A DNA stretch of 11,384 nucleotides from Methanospirillum sp. (lineage in GTDB: Archaea > Halobacteriota > Methanomicrobia > Methanomicrobiales > Methanospirillaceae). Below the pieces are notes generated by a model. The model was not told the DNA's origin and did no database searches. It was given only the letters and a program-made list of their open reading frames with translations. The stretch spans positions 1 through 11,384 of the forward strand of contig JAJRBL010000142.1 of NCBI GenBank assembly GCA_028679485.1, given 5' to 3'. Position 1 is the first letter of the stretch; the number at the start of each line of letters is the position of its first letter. The position numbers were made by a program, and so were the translations under genes. Below are positions 1-6,664 of this stretch, piece by piece.

Positions 1-8
1 CACCCTGT

Positions 9-950
9 TTACGAGAGATATCTCCTGACCGGGGCAAGGATGGTAACAAGACCTTCAGCCACTGCAGATTTTAGATCTGCAGGGTGTACTGCACTGGATT
101 CATATGCCTTTTCGAGTTCTTCGTACGATCCGAAGGTGGTATCTCCGCCGAATTTCTCGGGTCTTTTGATGGTGACACGGTCAAGTCTCGGGAAGATATG
201 GTGCTGCAGTATCTGGAGGATCGGGTTATCAGTAATCTCCGGTGGACAGAATGCCTTCTTCATCTTTTTCCTGATATCCTCCTCTGAGTCTGCGACCGAG
301 ATGTAGTTACCCTGCGATGAGGACATCTTCTTCCCATCCAGCCCGTGGAGGATCGGGACATGGATACAGACCGGGGAGGGATACTGTTTCGTGGGGAGGT
401 ACTCTCTCGCCAACATGTGTATCTTCCGCTGATCTATCCCCCCGAGTGCGGCATCGACACCGAGCATCGCGATATCTGCCATCTGCATGATCGGGTATAC
501 CATCTGGGAGACCGTGGGGTTATCCATCTGCCTGCCCACCTCGTCCATGCTTCTCCTGGCACGGTTCAGGGTAATCTGCTGGGAGAGTTCGTGAACCAGT
601 ATCTGGTATTCCGGCGAGAGCTGGAAACTCGAGCCCAGCACGTACCTGATATCGGTAAGTCCCAGACCTTCAAAACAACGGCGGTTGTACTCGGCCATCT
701 TCCGCACCTCCTCCATCGTTCCCTTCCTGTTTAAAAAAGCATGGAGATCGGCGAGAAGGACGGTGACTTCAAAACCTGCTTCTTTCAGATCGATCAGTTT
801 ATTGATGGTGACCAGGTGGCCGAGATGAATCTCTCCACTCGGTTCGTATCCTGCGTAAACCTTTTTGACCGGACGGTCAAGGAGGGAACGCAGTTCCTCG
901 TCAGTAACTACCTCGACCGTGTTCCGTATTACACGGGCGTATGCATCCAT
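9..950 (-). CDS. tyrS: Tyrosyl-tRNA synthetase, archaeal type
   Basis: Charges tRNA-Tyr with tyrosine in the cytoplasm (class I aminoacyl-tRNA synthetase). At 313 residues it has the compact archaeal/eukaryotic form, close in length to the Methanocaldococcus jannaschii enzyme, without the bacterial S4-like C-terminal domain. Visible signatures are the HIGH-type motif HLGH at residues 42-45, the KMSSS loop at 208-212, and GGIDQRKIHMLARE at about 170-183, which is typical of archaeal TyrRS. Tyr32 in VYAGYEPSG matches the well-known tyrosine-binding Tyr32 of the M. jannaschii enzyme, and Asp159 in QMADI sits at the matching second contact. The stop is TAA at 9-11, so the gene is complete. It lies 42 bases downstream of gap on the same strand and is probably cotranscribed with it. 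No strong ribosome-binding site is visible; GGAG lies almost against the ATG. Confidence 0.97.
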   Translation of the reverse strand: MDAYARVIRNTVEVVTDEELRSLLDRPVKKVYAGYEPSGEIHLGHLVTINKLIDLKEAGFEVTVLLADLHAFLNRKGTMEEVRKMAEYNRRCFEGLGLTDIRYVLGSSFQLSPEYQILVHELSQQITLNRARRSMDEVGRQMDNPTVSQMVYPIMQMADIAMLGVDAALGGIDQRKIHMLAREYLPTKQYPSPVCIHVPILHGLDGKKMSSSQGNYISVADSEEDIRKKMKKAFCPPEITDNPILQILQHHIFPRLDRVTIKRPEKFGGDTTFGSYEELEKAYESSAVHPADLKSAVAEGLVTILAPVRRYLS

Positions 951-992
951 TCTCCACTTATTGGTGTTATAAAGGGATAATAGGGTGAGTAA

Positions 993-2012
993 TCAGAGTG
1001 CGGTAAACTGCATTGCTTCATTGGTCATCCGGATGGATATCTCCGGGTCTTTGATCTCTCCGGCCATCGCGCGGATCGCATCCACATTCTCGATTACCAC
1101 GTCTGCCTCCTGGTGAATTGCCTGGAAAAAGAAGAGTTCCTTTCCGACCGTGTTCACGGAGGCTTCGAAGACACCGTTCTCCCAGAGATCTGAACGGGGT
1201 CTTCCCATGTCCATGACGTACTCTTTCAGTTCTGCCGTGCTTTTTATCGCGGTCTTCGGCTGGATAAGACCGATCCTGTTGTGTCCTCTCATGATCTTCA
1301 GGACATCCTCGCGGCTGGTCTCCTTCTTCAGTTCCATGGTGATGGCATGCATGTGCATCTGGGTCGTCGGGACGATCATCGCCATGGTTACGATGTTGAT
1401 ATGGGGGAGGACGGTGTTTACGTCAGGACCATGGTGGCTCGGTATCGTCGGGGGATCGAGGACCACGGCATCTATCGGGCCTTTCTTCACCACGTGGGGA
1501 TCGGCGCCCCTCCGGACCATCACTGCCCGGACCTTTTCAACACCGAACGCATCGTCCATCGCCTTGATAACCCGGCACAGGCCGGTCGTGTTACAGGAGA
1601 CGACCCTGACAAACTGCCTGCCTATGGCCTCCAGGTAGTTGGCATGGGCATTGAATGAAAAGCCGGCGATCCCGTGGTCCTCGCCACCCTGCCAGATAGC
1701 CTTGACACCGGCTCTCTCGTAGAGCTGCTTGTTTCCCTCTCCTACACCCCCCGGGGTACCGTCCACGACGATATCGGCTTTCTTCAGCATATCGTCGACA
1801 GATCCGGCGACAGGTATTCCGGCTTTTAAAAAGGCGTCCTTCCTGCTGATATCTGAGATATACAACGGGTATCCTCTCTGGACTGCAATCAGGGCTTCAG
1901 CAGATGGCTTGGTCTTGGATACCCCGATGATCTCCATATCTTTCTGGGCTGAAACAGCGTCTGCAACACGTTTTCCGATGGTTCCATATCCATTAATTGC
2001 GACTTTGATCAT
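993..2012 (-). CDS. gap: Glyceraldehyde-3-phosphate dehydrogenase, archaeal type II
   Basis: Interconverts glyceraldehyde 3-phosphate and 1,3-bisphosphoglycerate with NAD(P), in gluconeogenesis and glycolysis. The 339 residues match the archaeal tetrameric family, which differs strongly from bacterial GapA. The Rossmann motif is INGYGTIGKRV at residues 7-17. The catalytic cysteine is Cys140 in SCNTTG, the same number as in the Methanothermus fervidus enzyme. The active-site histidine is expected in the QMHMH segment near residues 219-222. SKTKP at 32-36 follows the second beta strand, where archaeal enzymes read the 2'-phosphate of NADP; NADP preference is therefore likely but inferred. The start at 2012 is supported by a GAGGTG ribosome-binding site at 2018-2023 with 5-base spacing; an ATG 4 bases further upstream is out of frame. 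It lies between the small membrane protein gene (38 bases upstream) and tyrS. Confidence 0.97.
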   Translation of the reverse strand: MIKVAINGYGTIGKRVADAVSAQKDMEIIGVSKTKPSAEALIAVQRGYPLYISDISRKDAFLKAGIPVAGSVDDMLKKADIVVDGTPGGVGEGNKQLYERAGVKAIWQGGEDHGIAGFSFNAHANYLEAIGRQFVRVVSCNTTGLCRVIKAMDDAFGVEKVRAVMVRRGADPHVVKKGPIDAVVLDPPTIPSHHGPDVNTVLPHINIVTMAMIVPTTQMHMHAITMELKKETSREDVLKIMRGHNRIGLIQPKTAIKSTAELKEYVMDMGRPRSDLWENGVFEASVNTVGKELFFFQAIHQEADVVIENVDAIRAMAGEIKDPEISIRMTNEAMQFTAL

Positions 2013-2017
2013 TCATG

Positions 2018-2023
2018 CACCTC
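2018..2023 (-). promoter_or_regulatory. Shine-Dalgarno site of gap
   Basis: On the minus strand this reads GAGGTG, five bases before the ATG at 2010-2012. It decides the gap start against the overlapping out-of-frame ATG at 2014-2016. A ribosome-binding site on gap also fits its being an internal gene of a polycistronic message. Confidence 0.75.
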
Positions 2024-2050
2024 TTTCTCTCATCCTTCAATTCGTACAAT

Positions 2051-2233
2051 CTAGCTAAAAATTTCCTTTCCATTTCGTATTATTACTGTTATCACCCCGA
2101 AGATCAGGAAGGATTCGACGATATCGATCTTCAGGTACACGATCAATATCGCCATTAAGAATACAAAACATGAAACGAGGTCTTTATCCCGCGTCTCGGT
2201 TGGTTTGTATCCTGAAGGAACAGCGTCGGTCAT
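2051..2233 (-). CDS. Small two-helix membrane protein of unknown function
   Basis: I do not recognise a family. The 60-residue product has a polar N-terminus with several charges (residues 1-18), a hydrophobic stretch at about 19-34, a three-residue turn KID, a second hydrophobic stretch at about 38-52, and a basic tail beginning RNGK. This predicts a helical hairpin with both ends in the cytoplasm by the positive-inside rule. The gene is credible despite its size: a strong ribosome-binding site GAGGTAG sits at 2237-2243, three bases before the ATG, and an AT-rich TATA-like element lies about 50 bases upstream, leaving a leader of about 25 bases. It is first in a same-strand run with gap, whose start is 38 bases after its stop. 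A link to GAPDH function is only positional. Confidence 0.75.
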   Translation of the reverse strand: MTDAVPSGYKPTETRDKDLVSCFVFLMAILIVYLKIDIVESFLIFGVITVIIRNGKEIFS

Positions 2234-2236
2234 TTT

Positions 2237-2243
2237 CTACCTC
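2237..2243 (-). promoter_or_regulatory. Shine-Dalgarno site of the small membrane protein gene
   Basis: GAGGTAG on the minus strand, three bases before the ATG at 2231-2233. It is one of the best ribosome-binding sites in the window and the main support for calling this short gene real. Confidence 0.7.
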
Positions 2244-2277
2244 GGTTTCCCGTGTGTGAGGTTATGTGATCAGGTGA

Positions 2278-2290
2278 TTATTAAAAATTA
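2278..2290 (-). promoter_or_regulatory. TATA-like element upstream of the small membrane protein-gap-tyrS run
   Basis: On the minus strand this is the A/T-only stretch TAATTTTTAATAA, centred about 50 bases before the ATG at 2233. With the usual archaeal distance of about 26 bases to the start site, transcription would begin near 2258 and leave a leader of about 25 bases carrying the GAGGTAG site. Its run of five T could also help terminate transcripts coming from the DUF123 gene upstream. Confidence 0.5.
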
Positions 2291-2309
2291 TGAGGTCTCC
2301 CTGGTACGG

Positions 2310-2753
2310 TCAGTAACCGGTGATGCCCGGTTCGCAGACTCTCAAATCGCCGCCCTTTCCGGTCATCACCAGGGAGATCCGTTCATGGGGATCCTGCTGA
2401 AAGTAAAAGAGATGCCCGGGGCAGTCGCAGTCAGAGGATCCAAACCCGGGGATACATCTCCCCTGAAGGTCCCCGGCAACCCGGCACTCACAGCGGGCAT
2501 TGGTTGAAAGGCAGTATGCCCTTAAAACCACGAAACTGGGAGAAGAGAGGATATAATCGATATGCCAGCGGGGGGACTTGTTCTTCTTCCTGCTCAGCAT
2601 GATATGCCGTTTCACCCGGGTAAATCCACCGGAACCGAACGCAGAACCGGCGTATGCATACCACCCTTCGGCAAAGGATACTTCCCCAAGGCTTCCAACC
2701 GGAAGAGAGCATTCTTTCCCTTTCAGAAGGAGAACGTAGACCCCTTTATGCAT
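2310..2753 (-). CDS. DUF123 family protein, GIY-YIG nuclease-like
   Basis: A 147-residue protein of the DUF123 family, a small archaeal group related to GIY-YIG nucleases and found elsewhere fused to endonuclease III-type glycosylases. The fold signature is visible: KGVYVLLL at residues 3-10 supplies the GIY-like strand, and WYAYAGSA at 31-38 the YIG-like strand. Then come the basic RVKRH at 46-50, PRWHIDYIL at 61-69, and the C-terminal IPGFGSSDCDCPGH segment at 101-114. Paired cysteines in CEC (88-90) and CDC (109-111) suggest metal binding, which is inference. A tail of about 30 residues follows the conserved HLFYF. A DNA-repair role is plausible from the family but has not been demonstrated. 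The ATG at 2753 overlaps the end of the hydrolase gene (ATGCATAA), implying translational coupling. Confidence 0.88.
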   Translation of the reverse strand: MHKGVYVLLLKGKECSLPVGSLGEVSFAEGWYAYAGSAFGSGGFTRVKRHIMLSRKKNKSPRWHIDYILSSPSFVVLRAYCLSTNARCECRVAGDLQGRCIPGFGSSDCDCPGHLFYFQQDPHERISLVMTGKGGDLRVCEPGITGY

Positions 2754-3351
2754 AACCCGATCTGATGAGGGTGCCTGCTGCCTTGATATGTCGTCCGCCG
2801 TGTTCCAGTGCCGGGAGGCCGTGACCAGGGTATAACCCGCTGACCCTGAGGGCAGTCAGTTTTTCGAGTGATTGTTTCAGATCGAAGAGGCTCCCTCCCG
2901 GGAAGTCATATCTGCCGAAAGCGCCGTCTGAAAATACCGTATCCCCTGATAGGAGGTCTCCGGTTTCAGGATCATACAGGCAGATGCTCCCCGGGGTATG
3001 ACCGGGCGTTGGGATTACCTCGTATCCTTCGATGGTTTCCCCGCCTTCCAGGACGATATCAGGAACAATGCCGGGAGCATGGGAACCAAACTGCATCGAG
3101 AGACTGAGGAGATCACTACTCAGCCCCCCGGCATCCGATGCATGAATACAGACCTTTGCACCGGTCAGTTTGACGAGGGCCGGAAGATAGGCGATGTGAT
3201 CAAAATGAGAGTGGGTAAGGATGATGTGGGTTATGGTATCCCTGTGCGCCTCTATCGCCATGGGTGTCACGCCGGCATCAACGAGCACGGTTCCGCGGCA
3301 CAGATAGGCATTGGCATACATCCCTCTCCCGGGGATGAAGGTAACCGTCAT
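2746..3351 (-). CDS. Metallo-beta-lactamase-fold hydrolase, glyoxalase II-like
   Basis: A 201-residue soluble hydrolase of the MBL superfamily that should bind two metal ions, usually zinc or iron. From the ATG at 3351 the ligands are all present: THSHFDH at 46-52 (His47, His49, Asp51, His52), His118 in TPGHTPG, Asp137 in LSGDTVF, and His177 in YPGHG. The substrate cannot be told from sequence; hydroxyacylglutathione hydrolase-like thioesterases are the nearest broad group. An alternative TTG start at 3381 would add ten residues. I prefer the ATG because it places the first beta strand (TVTFIPG) right at the N-terminus, but a TATA-like ATATAATC sits about 27 bases before the TTG, inside thiC, so a longer transcript is likely. 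The stop overlaps the DUF123 start by 8 bases. It diverges from thiC across 37 bases. Confidence 0.92.
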   Translation of the reverse strand: MTVTFIPGRGMYANAYLCRGTVLVDAGVTPMAIEAHRDTITHIILTHSHFDHIAYLPALVKLTGAKVCIHASDAGGLSSDLLSLSMQFGSHAPGIVPDIVLEGGETIEGYEVIPTPGHTPGSICLYDPETGDLLSGDTVFSDGAFGRYDFPGGSLFDLKQSLEKLTALRVSGLYPGHGLPALEHGGRHIKAAGTLIRSGYA

Positions 3352-3353
3352 GT

Positions 3354-3366
3354 GAATATCATATTC
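3354..3366. promoter_or_regulatory. Palindromic TATA-like element between the hydrolase gene and thiC
   Basis: GAATAT-C-ATATTC is a perfect 6-1-6 palindrome and the most AT-rich piece of the 37-base divergent region. Its centre (3360) is 29 bases before the thiC ATG, the position expected of a TATA box for a leaderless message. Its symmetry could instead, or also, mark an operator. It is only 3 bases from the hydrolase ATG, so it cannot be that gene's TATA box but could let a bound factor affect both genes. Confidence 0.45.
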
Positions 3367-3388
3367 CCCTGCATACAACAAGTAGGAT

Positions 3389-4663
3389 ATGGTAAATACC
3401 CGGGATTATATCCCTGATTCATCTCTCCTGAAAGCCGTGTCATCTGCCGAACTAATCGGGGAAGAACGGCTTTTACGGCTTATACAGGCCGGCAGGGTGG
3501 TCATACCCCATAACCCGGTACGGTCTCATCCTCCCTGTGCCGTCGGGGAAGGGTGCCGGGTGAAGGTCAATGTCAATATCGGCACGTCCATGGATCTTTG
3601 TGATCCTGCCCTTGAACGGGAGAAGGCAGATGCAGCAATACAGAACGGTGCCCATACCCTGATGGATCTCTCGACAGGCGGCGACATTCCGGCAATGCGT
3701 AGGATGGTTCTCTCCTATCCTGTCCCGGTTGGAACCGTTCCCGTGTACGAGGCGGTGCGCCGTGCAGGATCGGCCACGGACGTGGATGCAGACCTGTTAT
3801 TCCAGGTGATCAGGGAGCATTGCAGGGACGGGGTGGATTTTCTCACGCTTCACTGCGGGGTAAACCGTGACGTCTTCAGATCGCTTCGCGAGGATCCCCG
3901 GAGAATGGGCGTGGTATCCAGGGGAGGGGCGTTCCATGTCGCGATGATGGCCTCCCGGGAAGAGGAGAATCCTCTCTGGAGCGAGTTTGATTACCTTTGT
4001 GAGATCCTGGCCGAGTACCAGGTTGTCATAAGCCTCGGTGACGGGATGCGGCCCGGCTGCCACGAGGACGCAACCAGGGAGGCGAAGAGCGTTGAATACC
4101 TGAACCTGGGAAGGCTGGCCCGGAGAGCCTATGACAAGGGTGTCTCCCGGATGATAGAAGGGCCCGGACATATGCCTCTCGACCAGATCGGCTACAATAT
4201 CAGGATGATAAAGGAACTGACCGGCAATGCTCCCCTGTATCTTCTCGGTCCCCTGGTCTCGGATATCGGGGCGGGGTACGATCACGTAACCGGGGCGATT
4301 GGCGGGGCAATCGCCTGCAAACACGGGGCGAACTTTCTCTGCATGGTCTCACCCAGCGAGCATCTTGCCCTCCCGAGGACCGGGGATATCGTTGAGGGAA
4401 CCAGGGCTGCAGTCCTTTCTGCCCACGTAGGAGACCTTCTCCAGGGAAGGCCTGATGCATGGGAACGGGAGGTAGCAATGGGGAAGGCGAGACGGGATCT
4501 TGACTGGGAGCGCCAGTTTGCCCTGGCTCTCTTCCCGGGGACTGCCCGGGGAATCCATGACCGGGATCCCGGATCCGGAACCTGTTCCAGGGGTGGTGAT
4601 CTCTGTGCCGTAAAGATGGTCCGTGATCTCTTCTCAAGTGAGGAAGGGATGAGGGAATCCTGA
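3389..4663 (+). CDS. thiC: ThiC-family protein with incomplete C-terminal cysteine motif
   Basis: ThiC is a radical-SAM enzyme that rearranges aminoimidazole ribotide to hydroxymethylpyrimidine phosphate for thiamine synthesis. This 424-residue copy covers the family core: AGRVVIPHN at 34-42, VNVNIGTS at 60-67, LMDLSTGGDI at 91-100, LHCGVN at 154-159, SRGG at 177-180, SLGDGMRPG at 215-223, EGPGHMPLDQ at 257-266, GPLVSDI at 287-293 and SPSEHLALP at 321-329. His261 and His325 match the two metal-binding histidines of the barrel. The usual C-terminal CX2CX4C motif that holds the [4Fe-4S] cluster is not intact: the segment reads CSRGGDLC (Cys399, Cys406), which aligns with the middle cysteine deleted. 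Function as a true pyrimidine synthase is therefore uncertain; it may be a second paralog. The symbol denotes family membership. Start: ATG at 3389 with a TATA-like element 29 bases upstream and little ribosome-binding site. Confidence 0.9.
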   Translation: MVNTRDYIPDSSLLKAVSSAELIGEERLLRLIQAGRVVIPHNPVRSHPPCAVGEGCRVKVNVNIGTSMDLCDPALEREKADAAIQNGAHTLMDLSTGGDIPAMRRMVLSYPVPVGTVPVYEAVRRAGSATDVDADLLFQVIREHCRDGVDFLTLHCGVNRDVFRSLREDPRRMGVVSRGGAFHVAMMASREEENPLWSEFDYLCEILAEYQVVISLGDGMRPGCHEDATREAKSVEYLNLGRLARRAYDKGVSRMIEGPGHMPLDQIGYNIRMIKELTGNAPLYLLGPLVSDIGAGYDHVTGAIGGAIACKHGANFLCMVSPSEHLALPRTGDIVEGTRAAVLSAHVGDLLQGRPDAWEREVAMGKARRDLDWERQFALALFPGTARGIHDRDPGSGTCSRGGDLCAVKMVRDLFSSEEGMRES

Positions 4664-4822
4664 TAAATACCAGATACATATGTTAAATTGCAGACGCAGG
4701 ATAGACCTGAATAGTGAATGTGAGCATCTCCCTGCTGGGTTGCAGGCCATCATATACGACTATTTCCGGCATTACTGGCACATGGTGATTGCGTTTCTCT
4801 GCTGCCATCTGCGTTATGCATC

Positions 4823-4838
4823 GAGATTGTGAGATTGT
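4823..4838 (+). repeat. Tandem 8-base repeat abutting the RRM gene start codon
   Basis: GAGATTGT occurs twice head to tail, ending at the base before the RRM gene's ATG. Together with the ATG it forms the whole immediate translation-initiation region, and the first copy lies where a ribosome-binding site would be. It may be a chance duplication. The remaining 4664-4822 upstream stretch holds a TATA-like CATATA near 4750 and a short stem at 4731-4746, and nothing else I can name. Confidence 0.6.
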
Positions 4839-5156
4839 ATGGAAGGAAAGAGGCTGTACGTCGGAAACCTGACGTACTCGGTTAAGGAAGACCAGCTCAG
4901 GGATTTATTCTCCAAGTATGGTGAAGTTGTCAGCGTAAAAATAATCGAACAGAAGGGGTTCGGGTTTGTAGAGATGGCAACCAGCGATGAGGCCCAGGCA
5001 GCAATGGATGGCCTGAACCAGACTGTCTTCGAAGGCAGGACGATGCGGATAGATGAAGCCCGCCCCATGCAGCCCAGACGTGAATATGACCGGGGAAGTG
5101 GTAGTGGAAGTGGCTATAACCGCGGCGGGGGATACGGCGGAAGCCGCAGATACTGA
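4839..5156 (+). CDS. Small glycine-rich RRM RNA-binding protein
   Basis: A single RNA-recognition-motif protein of 105 residues, predicted to bind single-stranded RNA in the cytoplasm. The two RNP signatures are clear: RNP2 LYVGNL at 6-11 and RNP1 KGFGFVEM at 39-46, with the aromatic residues that stack on RNA bases at Tyr7, Phe41 and Phe43. The domain runs to about residue 74. It is followed by a tail (about 80-105) made mostly of Gly, Ser, Arg and Tyr, resembling the short Rbp proteins of cyanobacteria and other bacteria and plant glycine-rich proteins. Such bacterial proteins are often cold-induced; whether this one is cannot be seen. RRM proteins are sparse in archaea, so transfer from bacteria is possible. 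It stands 175 bases after thiC and converges on the NosD-like gene with only 16 bases between the stops. Confidence 0.94.
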   Translation: MEGKRLYVGNLTYSVKEDQLRDLFSKYGEVVSVKIIEQKGFGFVEMATSDEAQAAMDGLNQTVFEGRTMRIDEARPMQPRREYDRGSGSGSGYNRGGGYGGSRRY

Positions 5157-5167
5157 TTCTTGCTCCC

Positions 5168-5174
5168 TTTTTTT
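5168..5174 (+). terminator. Oligo-T terminator after the RRM gene
   Basis: Seven consecutive T begin 12 bases after the RRM stop codon, the typical archaeal intrinsic terminator. A small CGGC-GGAA-GCCG stem-loop at 5135-5146 lies inside the gene end. The T run overlaps the last codon (TAA) of the convergent NosD-like gene. Confidence 0.6.
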
Positions 5175-6573
5175 ACTCCACTTTCACGGTTTTTATGTAT
5201 GGCCGTCCGAAGGTCACCGTTACTCCCTGCCCCTCACGTTTCGCAACGTATGTGAGATCGTATGTCCCCGGTTCTGCAGGGGCGGTAAGGTCAAAATTTA
5301 GTGTATATGACTGCTTTGAGGGCACCACGGAGTTTACCGGCTGCCATTCAGGCCCTGCGGTTGCCGCGATATCCTCTGCTTTAATCCCGATCCCCTGGGT
5401 GACCTGCCAGTCATCAGATCCGTCATTGGTGATGGTGATGTTCACGTGGTAGGTCTGGCCTGACTGCATCTCCACCGGTATGGAATCCCCGTTTATCACG
5501 GCATGGATTCCGGTGATGACCGAGAGGGGGGTGGGTACCGGTGTCGGGGTATTTTCCGGAGTTACCTGGGTGGTGATCACTTCAGGCGGGACAAAGCCGG
5601 ATCCTGAAGGGACGAGCGGGGAGAGATCCGAAAGCCCGGGGCCGGTCTCGTATGGTATATCTCCGATTCCGTCTCCGTCGGCATCTCCGATTCCTTCCTC
5701 GCTATAAACCGGAACACCCCCGGTAGCCCAGAGATTTCCTCCGGACACGACACCGTTGATGATATTTGACTGGTTTTTCCGCTCCTTCTGCAACCTTACC
5801 GAGGAGCTCCCGGTCTGCCTGATATTTACCGGGTTATCAAGGATGTTGTTCCAGATGACAAGACCTGATACCCTGTCAAGGAAGATTCCGGCACCTGCAT
5901 TATCTTCAACCAGGTCGCCGGTCACCTCTCCGCCTGTTGTCTCAGAGAGGATGATCCCGTCACCCGTATTCTCTGAAACGGTGAGTTCCCTGATCTCCGG
6001 GCTGCCTCCCGAAACCAATATCCCGTTTTGGTTATACCTGATCTCTGATCCCCGGATCACCGGTCTGGAGACACTTTTGCTGGAGATACCGGTTGTACAG
6101 TTCTCCACCACGAGATCTGAGAGTTTCAGATCCCTGGGAGTATTCGCTGCCTGCACCATGTCCGGATCAGCATGCCGTTCCGTACCCCAGGGGAACTCTG
6201 ACGAGTCGATACCTTCAGCGTACACACCGGTCACCTCCCCGGAGACAGAACAGTTCTGGATGGTGACCCCGGTCACCGGTTTTCCCTCCTTGTCGGTCAG
6301 GGATATCCAGACTCCCACGGAGGGATCTCCGGTGGTGGCAGGAGTGATGGAAAATCCCTGGCCGTCAAGGATCACCGACGATGAGGTGATGATGACACCG
6401 ACCGGGTACGTATGAGTAATATTATGCTCCAGGGTATACCTTCCCGGTTCATCGATGAGTACATAACCACCGGTATTACTGTTATCAGGAGGAAATGTCA
6501 TCGCTGCAGTACACGGGTACAATACTGATAGCATAATAATAAGGCAGAATAATGCCGTAATTTTAGTAATCAT
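5173..6573 (-). CDS. Secreted NosD-like parallel beta-helix protein
   Basis: A 466-residue exported protein. The chosen ATG at 6573 starts directly with a signal peptide (residues 1-24, hydrophobic core about 5-20, likely cleavage after CTAA) and has a GGGGG stretch upstream. Longer in-frame starts would place a polar segment before the signal and run into radB. Residues 60-290 carry repeated short strands and turns typical of right-handed beta-helix (PbH1/NosD) repeats, such as VILDGQGFSI, NGILVSGG and DGIILSETTGG. Then comes the acidic DADGDGIGDIPY at 297-308, the calcium-binding-like hallmark common at the end of NosD domains, then a Thr/Pro linker (about 330-350). Last is an Ig-like domain (353-466) ending in TVKVE. 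No C-terminal membrane anchor or sorting signal is visible, so it is either released or held non-covalently. The ligand is unknown. Confidence 0.85.
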   Translation of the reverse strand: MITKITALFCLIIMLSVLYPCTAAMTFPPDNSNTGGYVLIDEPGRYTLEHNITHTYPVGVIITSSSVILDGQGFSITPATTGDPSVGVWISLTDKEGKPVTGVTIQNCSVSGEVTGVYAEGIDSSEFPWGTERHADPDMVQAANTPRDLKLSDLVVENCTTGISSKSVSRPVIRGSEIRYNQNGILVSGGSPEIRELTVSENTGDGIILSETTGGEVTGDLVEDNAGAGIFLDRVSGLVIWNNILDNPVNIRQTGSSSVRLQKERKNQSNIINGVVSGGNLWATGGVPVYSEEGIGDADGDGIGDIPYETGPGLSDLSPLVPSGSGFVPPEVITTQVTPENTPTPVPTPLSVITGIHAVINGDSIPVEMQSGQTYHVNITITNDGSDDWQVTQGIGIKAEDIAATAGPEWQPVNSVVPSKQSYTLNFDLTAPAEPGTYDLTYVAKREGQGVTVTFGRPYIKTVKVE

Positions 6574-6664
6574 CCGGATTTTCCCCCTTTTTCTGATACA
6601 GGCAGGAGTGGTACGTGCTATACTGTAAGCTCCCGGGACTGATAGAGAATTGGTATATGGATAA

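Noticed and set aside
966..973. TTTATAAC on the minus strand as a separate tyrS promoter.
   Set aside because: Its centre is only about 20 bases from the tyrS ATG, so transcription would start at or after the start codon. Readthrough from gap is simpler.
3352..3381. TTG start for the MBL-fold hydrolase at 3381.
   Set aside because: TTG is a rare start, no ribosome-binding site precedes it, and the ATG at 3351 puts the first core strand at the N-terminus. Not excluded, since a TATA-like element fits a transcript beginning near the TTG.
4731..4746. CCTGC-N6-GCAGG stem as a thiC terminator or small RNA.
   Set aside because: Only five base pairs, no following T run, and no wider structure that I can see in the 175-base gap.
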